DNA of 6,134 nt. Origin: Deltaproteobacteria bacterium (GTDB lineage: Bacteria > Desulfobacterota > Binatia > UBA12015). The stretch is taken from positions 1-6,134 of the forward strand of contig DLYX01000640.1 in assembly GCA_003447545.1 (NCBI GenBank), given 5' to 3'. Below, piece after piece: positions 1-6,134 of the stretch; position 1 is the first letter of the stretch; every line of letters starts with the position of its first letter. The notes below the pieces were generated by a model that was given only the letters and a program-made list of their open reading frames with translations, ran no database searches and was not told where the DNA came from. The position numbers and the translations under genes were made by a program.

Positions 1-70
1 AAACGTTCGCCAGCGGGGAATTATTCTGCACCATGGGGTTTCATCTTACCAACCGTTAGCCTTCGGGTCG

Positions 71-1243
71 ATGGGTACCACCACCCAAACCACGGAAGGG
101 TTTTGCGATCCGGCCTTCGAACGGGTCCGGGCGGCCTTTGCTCACAACTTCGATGCTCACGACGAAATCGGTGCCAGTGTCGCGGTCTGTGTCGGCCGTC
201 GAACCGTCGTCGATCTCTGGGGTGGCTGGCGCGACGCCGCGCGCCGCAAGCCGTGGGCCGGCTCCACCATCGTCAACGCCTATTCCGTGGGCAAGGGGAT
301 CACCTCCTTGCTGGTTCTCGCACTGGTGGGCCAGCAACGTCTCGCGCTGGATCAGAAGGTCGCCGATGTCTGGCCGGAGTTCGGCACGGCCGGTAAGGCG
401 TCGATTACCCTCCGCGAGGTCCTTTCCCACCAAGCGGGCCTGCCGGCGATTCGCGCCCCTCTGGAAAACAGCGATCTCGGCAACTGGGCCGGGATGACCG
501 AAGCTCTGGCGCAGCAAGAGCCCTGGTGGGAGCCCGGTCACGCGCACGGCTACCATGTGAACACCTTCGGGTTTCTTGCAGGGGAGATCGCACGGCGGGC
601 CGCCGGCGCTTCCTCTTTTCGACGCGCCCTGCAAGAAGTTCTCTGCCAGCCAGCCGAGGCAGAATTCCACGTGGGCCTGCCCATGTTCGCGCATCGCCTC
701 TGCGCCGATATCATCGGGGACGTCACGCAACCGATTGATCCCCAAATCATGGAGAGCTTCCTGGTCCCACCCACCACTCCACCCGAACACCGGGAAATGC
801 TCCGCAAAACCTACAGTAACCCGGCCGCTTTCAGCGGGATCGGTGTCGTCAATTCCAGTTGGTGGCGTTCGATCGAAATCCCGTCCACGAATGGTCACGG
901 GACCGCACGCGGGGTCGCGAGCCTCTATGCCGAAGCCCTCAGCGGCGGCCTCTTCCCCGAAAGTCTTCTCGCCGAAGCCTGCCTGCCGCAGGCAGAGGGC
1001 ATGGACAGTATTCTCGGGAGAAACACTCGATTCGGCCTCGGATTCCAACTTCCGGAAAAGCAACGCCCGATCGGCCCCAGCGCGCAGGCTTTCGGACATT
1101 TCGGCTACGGCGGTTCGCTGGGCTTTGCCGATCCCGACAGCGGCGTCTCGTTTGGATACCTCATGAACCGCCCGGGCGATCGCTGGCAATCGCCGCGGAC
1201 AGAATCTCTGATCGACGCCGTATATGCCTCTCTGGGCGCCTGA
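71..1243 (+). CDS. Serine hydrolase, beta-lactamase fold (class C / family VIII esterase-like)
   Basis: This 390-residue protein belongs to the serine beta-lactamase-like superfamily (class C beta-lactamases, EstB-type family VIII carboxylesterases, LACTB). Visible motifs are SVGK at residues 72-75 (nucleophile Ser72, base Lys75), YHVN at 161-164 (catalytic Tyr161), and GHFGYGG at 342-348, the likely equivalent of the KTG/HxG motif. The family-typical L-S-H-Q-A-G-L stretch is at 118-124. No signal peptide or membrane segment is visible, so it is probably cytoplasmic. Family members hydrolyse esters, amides or small peptides; the substrate cannot be read here, and true beta-lactamase activity is unlikely without an export signal. 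Length is normal. The ATG at 71 was chosen because family members usually begin shortly before the F-x-x-V-R-x-A-F segment (here 16-23). No convincing Shine-Dalgarno precedes it, and the frame stays open back to base 2, so an earlier start outside the window is possible. It ends 99 bases before metH on the same strand. Family certain, function unknown. Confidence 0.95.
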   Translation: MGTTTQTTEGFCDPAFERVRAAFAHNFDAHDEIGASVAVCVGRRTVVDLWGGWRDAARRKPWAGSTIVNAYSVGKGITSLLVLALVGQQRLALDQKVADVWPEFGTAGKASITLREVLSHQAGLPAIRAPLENSDLGNWAGMTEALAQQEPWWEPGHAHGYHVNTFGFLAGEIARRAAGASSFRRALQEVLCQPAEAEFHVGLPMFAHRLCADIIGDVTQPIDPQIMESFLVPPTTPPEHREMLRKTYSNPAAFSGIGVVNSSWWRSIEIPSTNGHGTARGVASLYAEALSGGLFPESLLAEACLPQAEGMDSILGRNTRFGLGFQLPEKQRPIGPSAQAFGHFGYGGSLGFADPDSGVSFGYLMNRPGDRWQSPRTESLIDAVYASLGA

Positions 1244-1296
1244 AAACATCCCATGAACGGAGAAATACGACCGATGGAAGTCGCGCTCGAATTCGC

Positions 1297-1302
1297 TATA
1301 TT
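1297..1302 (+). promoter_or_regulatory. Possible -10 box upstream of metH
   Basis: TATATT matches the sigma-70 -10 consensus at five of six positions and sits in a small AT-rich patch of an otherwise GC-rich region, about 40 bases before the metH start. No recognisable -35 element lies 16-18 bases upstream, so this is weak. If real, it would give metH its own short leader of roughly 30-35 bases, too short for a riboswitch. Confidence 0.22.
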
Positions 1303-1310
1303 GGGAGAGC

Positions 1311-1326
1311 CCGGGAAATAACCCGG
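1311..1326 (+). promoter_or_regulatory. Small inverted repeat overlapping the metH ribosome binding site
   Basis: CCGGG at 1311-1315 and CCCGG at 1322-1326 are perfect reverse complements around the six-base loop AAATAA. The right arm takes in the first two bases of the metH Shine-Dalgarno tract. A 5-bp GC stem could slightly limit ribosome access, but it is short enough to occur by chance, and there is no following T-run to make it a terminator. Confidence 0.25.
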
Positions 1327-1334
1327 AGGAAGGG
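1325..1334 (+). promoter_or_regulatory. Ribosome binding site of metH
   Basis: The purine tract GGAGGAAGGG lies just before the GTG at 1343; its AGGAAGG part leaves nine bases of spacing. It settles the metH start: the in-frame stop TAA at 1319-1321 bars any longer version, and GTG 1343 is the only ATG, GTG or TTG in frame between that stop and the conserved N-terminus. This is a much stronger site than anything before the other two genes. Confidence 0.8.
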
Positions 1335-1342
1335 TTCCATCC

Positions 1343-4300
1343 GTGGCCGAGCGAGATACTGAAACAATTCTGAGGGAAATTCTCGACGAGCGCATCCTCA
1401 TCTACGACGGTGCGATGGGCTCGATGATCCAGACCTACCCGCTCACCGAAGAAGATTTTCGGGGCGAAGAGTTCCGGGACCACTCCCATGACCTCAAGGG
1501 CAATAATGACCTGCTCTGTATTACTCGCCCGGATATCATCGAAAAGATCCACCGGGAGTTTCTCGAAGCCGGCGCCGACCTGATCGGAACCAACTCGTTC
1601 AGCGGCACCTGGATCGCTCAGGCTGACTACGGCCTGGAGGCATCCGTGCGGGACATCAATGTCGCTTCGGCTCGTGTCGCGCGTCGTGTCGCCGACGAAT
1701 TCACCACGGCTGAACGACCGAGATTTGTCGTAGGCGCGATGGGCCCGACCAACCGGACGCTGTCGATTTCTCCGGATGTCGAGAATGCCATCAAACGTGA
1801 TGTGACATTCGACCAGCTCCGCGACGCCTACATCGACCAAGCAGAGGCCTTGCTCGACGGCGGCGTCGATATCCTGATGGCCGAAACCAGTTTCGACACG
1901 CTGAATATCAAAGCCGCGATCTGCGCAATCGAAGACGTCTTTGAAAAACGGGGTGCCCGAGTCCCCTTGATGCTCTCGGCGACGATCACCGACCAAAGTG
2001 GTCGCACCCTCTCGGGTCAGACCATCGAGGCCTTCTGGCACTCCGTAGCTCACGCCAACCCCCTGACGGTCGGCCTGAACTGCGCGCTTGGCGCCGATCT
2101 CATGCGGCCCTATGTCGAGGCCATTGCGGCGACATCCTCCACCTATATCTGCGTATATCCCAATGCAGGATTGCCCAACGCCATGGGAGAATACGACGAA
2201 ACTCCCGAAAAGATGGCTTCAACCGTGCGAAGCTTCGGCGAAGCTGGGTGGTTGAATATTGCCGGAGGGTGCTGCGGCACGCAGCCCTCCCATATCAAGG
2301 CCATCGCCGAATCGCTGGAGGGACTCGCGCCGCACCGCCTGACCAAGAGCGACGGGCTTACACACCTGAGTGGTTTGGAAGCACTCGATATCCGACCCGA
2401 AACCGGATTCATGATGGTCGGAGAGCGAACCAACGTCACGGGCTCGTTGCGCTTCAAGAGGCTGATCAACACCAACGATTTCGAAACCGCTCTCGAAGTC
2501 GCCGCCGATCAGGTCCGCGGCGGGGCCAATATTATTGACGTCAATATGGACGCGGACCTTCTGGATTCCGCCGAAGCCATGACCAATTTCCTCAATCTGG
2601 TCGCCACGGAACCCGAGATCGCGCGCGTCCCGATCATGATCGACAGCTCGAAATGGGAAGTGATCGAAGCGGGACTGAAATGTGTTCAGGGTAAATCCAT
2701 CGTCAATTCCATCTCGCTCAAAGAAGGCGAAGAGGCCTTCATTGCGAGCGCCAAAAAGGTCCGCAGTTATGGTGCTGCCGTCGTCGTCATGGCGTTTGAC
2801 GAAAATGGACAGGCGGTCGATGCCGATCATAAGGTCTCGATCTGCGAACGTGCCTACAAAATTCTCACCGAGCACGTCGGCTTCCAACCCGAGGACATCA
2901 TCTTCGATCCGAACATTCTCGCGATCGCCACAGGCATCGAGGAGCACGACGACTACGCCGTCGCCTTTATTGAGGCAACTCGGCAGATCAAGCGCCGCTG
3001 CCCCGGCGTCCATATCTCCGGCGGCGTGAGCAACCTCTCCTTTTCCTTCCGCGGTAACGACACCATCCGAGAGGCGATGCATTCTGCCTTTCTTTTCCAC
3101 GCCATGCGGGCCGGAATGGATATGGGCATCGTCAATGCGGGCCAACTGGCTGTCTACAAGGATATCCCGGCCGAGCTCCTCGAACACGTCGAGGATGCCA
3201 TCCTCAACCGTAGACCGGATGCCACCGAGCGCCTCGTCAAGCTGGCCGAGACGGTCCATGGCAAGGGAACCGAACGAGTCGAAGACCTGACGTGGCGGGA
3301 AGCACCGGTCGAGGAACGACTCTCCCATGCCCTCGTGAAAGGCCTCGTCGACTTTATCGAGGAGGATACCGAAGAAGCCCGCGCAAAACTCGAGCGCCCG
3401 CTGCTGGTTATCGAAGGCCCGCTGATGGATGGCATGAAGATCGTCGGCGACCTCTTCGGGTCCGGGCAGATGTTCCTGCCGCAGGTGGTGAAAAGCGCGC
3501 GTGTGATGAAAAGGGCGGTTGCCTACCTCGAGCCCTTCATGGACGCGGAAAAAGATAGCGGTGAAGCCACCAGCCAGGGCAAGGTCCTGCTGGCCACTGT
3601 CAAAGGCGATGTCCATGATATCGGAAAGAATATCGTAGGAGTCGTGCTCGCCTGCAATGGCTACCAGATCGAGGATATGGGCGTGATGGTGCCTGCCGAG
3701 ACAATCCTCGACAGGGCAAACGAGATCGGGGCTGACATCGTTGGACTCTCCGGCCTGATCACACCATCGCTTGATGAGATGGTCCATGTGGCTGCCGAAA
3801 TGGAGCGACGCAACTTCAGCCAACCGCTGCTCATCGGCGGGGCCACAACCAGTCGTGCTCATACCGCCGTCAAGGTAGCGCCGGGCTACAAACAACCGAC
3901 CGTGCACGTTCTCGACGCATCGCGAACCGTAGGCGTGATCAGCAGCTTGCTCAACAAGGACCGGCGCGAAGCCTACGAGCTGAAGAACCGCGAAACACAG
4001 GCGCAATTGCGAGAGATGTACGAGCAACGGCGGAAGACACCGCTGGTCTCGATTGACCAGGCACGCCTGCGCAAGGCCGACATCGAGTGGAGGGCGGAAG
4101 ACGTCAGCACACCATCTTTTCTCGGCAGACGAGTCATCGAGGACCTGCCTCTGGAAACGCTCGTCGATTATATCGACTGGACGTTTTTCTTCTCGACATG
4201 GGATCTGAACGGGAAATACCCGGCCATTTTCGAGGACCCCCAAAAGGGCGCGGCTGCGCGAGACCTCTACGACAATGCGCAAGTCCTGCTGCAACGTATC

Positions 4301-5023
4301 CTCGATGAAAAGCTTCTTCGTGCGAGCGGGGTCTATGGTTTCTGGCCAGCCGCCTCCGATGGCGATGATGTGGTTCTTTTTGATGAAGATGATCGCGGGC
4401 GCGAAATCTATCGCTTCCCGATGCTGCGGCAGCAGGAGACCAAGGTCGAAAATCAGAAGAATTACCTCGCACTCTCCGATTTTGTCGCACCGATCGAGAC
4501 CGGACTGCAGGACCATATGGGGGCCTTCGCCGTCACCGCCGGGCTGGGTGCCGAAGCCCTCGCGCGCTCCTTCGAAGAAGAAGGCGATGACTATCAGTCG
4601 ATTATGGCCAAGGCGCTCGCCGATCGTCTGGCCGAAGCCTTCGCCGAATACCTCCATCAGCAAGTGCGCCGCGAATGGGGCTATGAGACTGGTCCGGTTC
4701 TGAGCCATGCGGATCTCGTCGGAGAAAAGTATCGCGGGATACGTCCCGCTTATGGATACCCTGCGTGTCCGGACCACTCGGAGAAGGATAAATTATTCGA
4801 GCTGCTGCAGGCCGATCAGGCAGGCCTCGCTCTGACGGAAAGCTGGGCAATGACGCCGGCGGCTTCGGTCAGCGGCATCTACATCGGACATCCCAAGGCA
4901 AAGTACTTCCAGCTTGGACGCGTCGAAATCGACCAAATCGAAGACTATGCGCGTCGCAAGGGCGACCCTCGACGGCGTATCGAATCCGCCCTGCGCCCGA
5001 ACCTGGCCTACGACACCGAATGA
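1343..5023 (+). CDS. metH: Cobalamin-dependent methionine synthase MetH
   Basis: MetH (EC 2.1.1.13) transfers the methyl group of 5-methyltetrahydrofolate through cob(I)alamin to homocysteine, making methionine and tetrahydrofolate in the cytoplasm. All modules are present. The homocysteine domain (about 1-325) has GAMG at 23-26 and zinc ligands Cys247, Cys310 and Cys311, the same numbers as in E. coli. The pterin domain (about 354-620) has [10 protein letters not shown] near 359-368, D-V-N-M-D near 399-403 and [13 protein letters not shown] at 560-572. The cobalamin cap spans about 650-740. The B12 domain (about 745-880) has DVHDIG at 756-761, with His758 as the lower axial ligand, and SGLITPS at 803-809. 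The activation domain (about 900-1220) binds S-adenosylmethionine and carries D945 and R1134-x-x-x-G-Y1139. At 1226 residues it almost matches E. coli (1227) and looks intact. It starts with GTG behind a strong Shine-Dalgarno and stops at TGA 5021-5023. Two usually conserved prolines in the activation domain are replaced (Phe948, Tyr1137). Neither flanking gene is a known methionine-cycle gene. Confidence 0.99.
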   Translation: MAERDTETILREILDERILIYDGAMGSMIQTYPLTEEDFRGEEFRDHSHDLKGNNDLLCITRPDIIEKIHREFLEAGADLIGTNSFSGTWIAQADYGLEASVRDINVASARVARRVADEFTTAERPRFVVGAMGPTNRTLSISPDVENAIKRDVTFDQLRDAYIDQAEALLDGGVDILMAETSFDTLNIKAAICAIEDVFEKRGARVPLMLSATITDQSGRTLSGQTIEAFWHSVAHANPLTVGLNCALGADLMRPYVEAIAATSSTYICVYPNAGLPNAMGEYDETPEKMASTVRSFGEAGWLNIAGGCCGTQPSHIKAIAESLEGLAPHRLTKSDGLTHLSGLEALDIRPETGFMMVGERTNVTGSLRFKRLINTNDFETALEVAADQVRGGANIIDVNMDADLLDSAEAMTNFLNLVATEPEIARVPIMIDSSKWEVIEAGLKCVQGKSIVNSISLKEGEEAFIASAKKVRSYGAAVVVMAFDENGQAVDADHKVSICERAYKILTEHVGFQPEDIIFDPNILAIATGIEEHDDYAVAFIEATRQIKRRCPGVHISGGVSNLSFSFRGNDTIREAMHSAFLFHAMRAGMDMGIVNAGQLAVYKDIPAELLEHVEDAILNRRPDATERLVKLAETVHGKGTERVEDLTWREAPVEERLSHALVKGLVDFIEEDTEEARAKLERPLLVIEGPLMDGMKIVGDLFGSGQMFLPQVVKSARVMKRAVAYLEPFMDAEKDSGEATSQGKVLLATVKGDVHDIGKNIVGVVLACNGYQIEDMGVMVPAETILDRANEIGADIVGLSGLITPSLDEMVHVAAEMERRNFSQPLLIGGATTSRAHTAVKVAPGYKQPTVHVLDASRTVGVISSLLNKDRREAYELKNRETQAQLREMYEQRRKTPLVSIDQARLRKADIEWRAEDVSTPSFLGRRVIEDLPLETLVDYIDWTFFFSTWDLNGKYPAIFEDPQKGAAARDLYDNAQVLLQRILDEKLLRASGVYGFWPAASDGDDVVLFDEDDRGREIYRFPMLRQQETKVENQKNYLALSDFVAPIETGLQDHMGAFAVTAGLGAEALARSFEEEGDDYQSIMAKALADRLAEAFAEYLHQQVRREWGYETGPVLSHADLVGEKYRGIRPAYGYPACPDHSEKDKLFELLQADQAGLALTESWAMTPAASVSGIYIGHPKAKYFQLGRVEIDQIEDYARRKGDPRRRIESALRPNLAYDTE

Positions 5024-5067
5024 TGTCGCAAGCCTTGGCGATGCCACAGGCATTGCCTTCGATCTGA
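5023..5067 (+). other. 14-codon mini-ORF overlapping the metH stop (TGATG)
   Basis: The metH stop TGA (5021-5023) shares a base with ATG 5023-5025, the TGATG arrangement typical of translational coupling. The frame reads [14 protein letters not shown] and ends at TGA 5065-5067. It is in the same frame as the TTC38-type gene that starts 21 bases later. A second ATG at 5020-5022 would add one Met. It covers the whole hairpin at 5037-5057, so ribosomes translating it would melt that structure. It could be a coupling leader, the remnant of an earlier start of the downstream gene, or chance. No homology is recognised. Confidence 0.2.
5037..5057 (+). terminator. Hairpin after metH, possible weak terminator or processing site
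   Basis: GGCGATGCC (5037-5045) and GGCATTGCC (5049-5057) pair over nine bases, with eight Watson-Crick pairs and one G-U, around the three-base loop ACA. It begins 14 bases after the metH stop and ends 31 bases before the next start. Only two T residues follow, so it lacks the U-tract of a classical intrinsic terminator. It may reduce read-through, protect the metH transcript 3' end, or be neutral. The pairing is seen directly; the function is inferred. Confidence 0.4.
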
Positions 5068-5088
5068 GCATCCGAAAGTATCGAGTCG

Positions 5089-6134
5089 ATGCTGTGCAGC
5101 CACGGACTTCCGACCACAGGCGCCGATGACGCATCCATTGCGGCCGTCCACAGTTTTCGCGACCACCTGATGCGGATGGCTGGCGGGAATGAGGGCATTC
5201 TGGACGCGGCCGAGGCCGCCCCGCAATGCCCCCTGCTGCAACTCTACGCGGCCATCTTTTGGCTATACGCCGGAACGCGGGCCGGGAATATCGAAGCCGA
5301 AAAATGGATCCAAGGGGCCGAGGGCTCCATCGCGGACGCCAACGCCCGAGAAAAATCACTACTGGAGGCCTGTCGCCGCTGGCAGGTCAATGATCCCGAA
5401 GGAACCATCGATCTTCTGGAGGAAATCACCAGGAAATATCCGCGGGATACCGTCGCGGCCAAGGCGTGTGAATTCAACTACTATCTCACCGGACAGCATT
5501 TTCAGGCAGCGCGCTTCCTCAGCCATATGGAGCGCCTGATCGGCGCGAATTCTACGGACCCCGACCTGCAGGCGATGTACGCCTTTGCACACGAGCTTTC
5601 CGGCAACTACGACAAGGCCCGCCAGTGCGGCGAGAAAGCCGTCGAACTACGGTTCGCCACACCGTGGGCACACCATGCGCTATCGCATCTGGCGCTGGTC
5701 ACCGGAGACCTCGGTCGCGGCCTGCAGGAGCAGGAAGATTTCCTCCCGACGTGGAACAACCCCGGGCCCAGCATTCACGGTCATAATGCATGGCACTTGG
5801 CCGTTCTGCGCCTTCAGGCCGGAGACCCTGAGGGCTGCCGGGAACTTTACGAAAGCCACGTCTGGGGTCATATGCCGACGTCCAAGGGAGAACAGGCCGA
5901 TGCCATCTCCCTGCTCTGGCGAATGGAACTTCAGGGAGAAACAGTACCCGCCAGGCGTTGGGAGACCCTCGCCGAGGCTTGCATGGATACCGCCGACGAG
6001 GCCCAGAGCCCCTTCGTCACCGCCCATCGGGGCTATGCGCTGGCGCGGGCTGGACGAACGGCTGAACTCGAGACCTTGCAAAGCGCCCTCGAAAGAGAGG
6101 CCAGGCAGGGAACTGACCTCCGGAGAAGTGTCTG
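5089..6134 (+). CDS. TTC38-type tetratricopeptide-repeat protein, C-terminus beyond the window
   Basis: The open frame runs 348 codons to the window edge without a stop. From memory of human TTC38 (469 residues) the match is colinear: G-L-P-T-T near the N-terminus (6-10), then a G-x-E-G-I-L segment (32-37), R-E-K-S-L-L at 87-92, a helical repeat around 91-151 with E-F-N-Y-Y-L-T-G near 128-135, a clear TPR-like helix pair at about 160-188, W-A-H-H-A-L-S-H at 193-200, and H-x-x-W-H-L-A-V at 232-239, the family's most recognisable signature. Roughly 60-110 residues are probably missing. No signal peptide or membrane segment is seen. TPR folds are protein-binding scaffolds; the role of bacterial TTC38 proteins is not established and no catalytic function is claimed. 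The start at ATG 5089 is set by in-frame TGA 5065-5067 and by the family N-terminus beginning a few residues later. The Shine-Dalgarno is poor (GAAAG at 5074-5078). It lies 65 bases after metH. Confidence 0.88.
   Translation, partial: MLCSHGLPTTGADDASIAAVHSFRDHLMRMAGGNEGILDAAEAAPQCPLLQLYAAIFWLYAGTRAGNIEAEKWIQGAEGSIADANAREKSLLEACRRWQVNDPEGTIDLLEEITRKYPRDTVAAKACEFNYYLTGQHFQAARFLSHMERLIGANSTDPDLQAMYAFAHELSGNYDKARQCGEKAVELRFATPWAHHALSHLALVTGDLGRGLQEQEDFLPTWNNPGPSIHGHNAWHLAVLRLQAGDPEGCRELYESHVWGHMPTSKGEQADAISLLWRMELQGETVPARRWETLAEACMDTADEAQSPFVTAHRGYALARAGRTAELETLQSALEREARQGTDLRRSV

Noticed and set aside
3..59. Possible C-terminal tail of an upstream gene ending at TAG 57-59, or a short - strand start at base 34 running off the left edge
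   Set aside because: All three + frames are open in this short segment, the 18 readable codons match nothing I recognise, and the - strand option has no good ribosome binding site. There is too little sequence to decide, so no gene is called in bases 1-70.
71..1243. Antibiotic-resistance beta-lactamase
   Set aside because: It has the Ser-x-x-Lys and Tyr-x-Asn motifs of the fold, but no export signal, and its third motif (HFGYGG) fits the esterase-like branch. Resistance function is not supported.
1244..1342. Riboswitch (SAM, SAH or cobalamin type) upstream of metH
   Set aside because: The 99-base gap is too short for a cobalamin riboswitch and shows none of the conserved cores I could recognise for SAM or SAH classes; only a 5-bp inverted repeat is present.
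56..2053. 665-codon open frame on the - strand across the hydrolase and the start of metH
   Set aside because: It lies opposite two clearly recognisable genes, and its translation is low-complexity and matches no family I know. Long antisense frames are a by-product of GC-rich codon use.
2219..4777. 852-codon open frame on the - strand inside metH
   Set aside because: It is entirely antisense to conserved MetH domains, with no recognisable motifs in its product and no sign of its own start signals. It is a compositional shadow despite its length.
5189..5539. 116-codon + strand frame inside the TTC38-type gene
   Set aside because: It overlaps, in another frame, a region with a clear colinear match to the TTC38 family, and its own product is rich in Pro, Arg and Ser as expected for an out-of-frame reading.

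Overview
The window reads as an ordinary chromosomal stretch of a fairly GC-rich (roughly 60% by eye) Gram-negative-type bacterium. It holds three protein genes, all on the + strand and closely spaced. There are no mobile elements, CRISPR repeats, tRNAs or rRNAs, and no sign of recent transfer. The methionine synthase resembles the long E. coli type along its whole length, which fits Proteobacteria or a neighbouring phylum such as Myxococcota, Desulfobacterota or Binatota. Taxonomy cannot be fixed further by reading alone.

Layout: bases 1-70 are an upstream stretch with no assignable gene. A serine beta-lactamase-fold hydrolase (class C / family VIII esterase type) runs 71-1243. A 99-base gap follows, holding a strong Shine-Dalgarno sequence, a TATATT box and a small inverted repeat. 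Cobalamin-dependent methionine synthase, metH, is complete at 1343-5023 (1226 residues, with homocysteine, pterin, cobalamin and activation modules all present). A 65-base gap follows, with a 9-bp hairpin and a 14-codon mini-ORF that overlaps the metH stop. A TTC38-type tetratricopeptide-repeat protein starts at 5089 and runs off the right edge, giving 348 codons without its C-terminus.

How the genes work together: MetH moves a methyl group from 5-methyltetrahydrofolate to homocysteine through cob(I)alamin. This regenerates methionine and tetrahydrofolate. The flanking genes have no recognised role in that pathway. The common strand and short gaps allow co-transcription, but the RBS and possible -10 box before metH also allow it its own promoter. 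The hairpin after metH could mark a partial transcript boundary.

I looked for an undescribed system and do not see one. The most notable points are the intergenic architecture around the metH stop, two proline replacements in the MetH activation domain, and the pairing of metH with a TTC38-family protein of unknown bacterial function.
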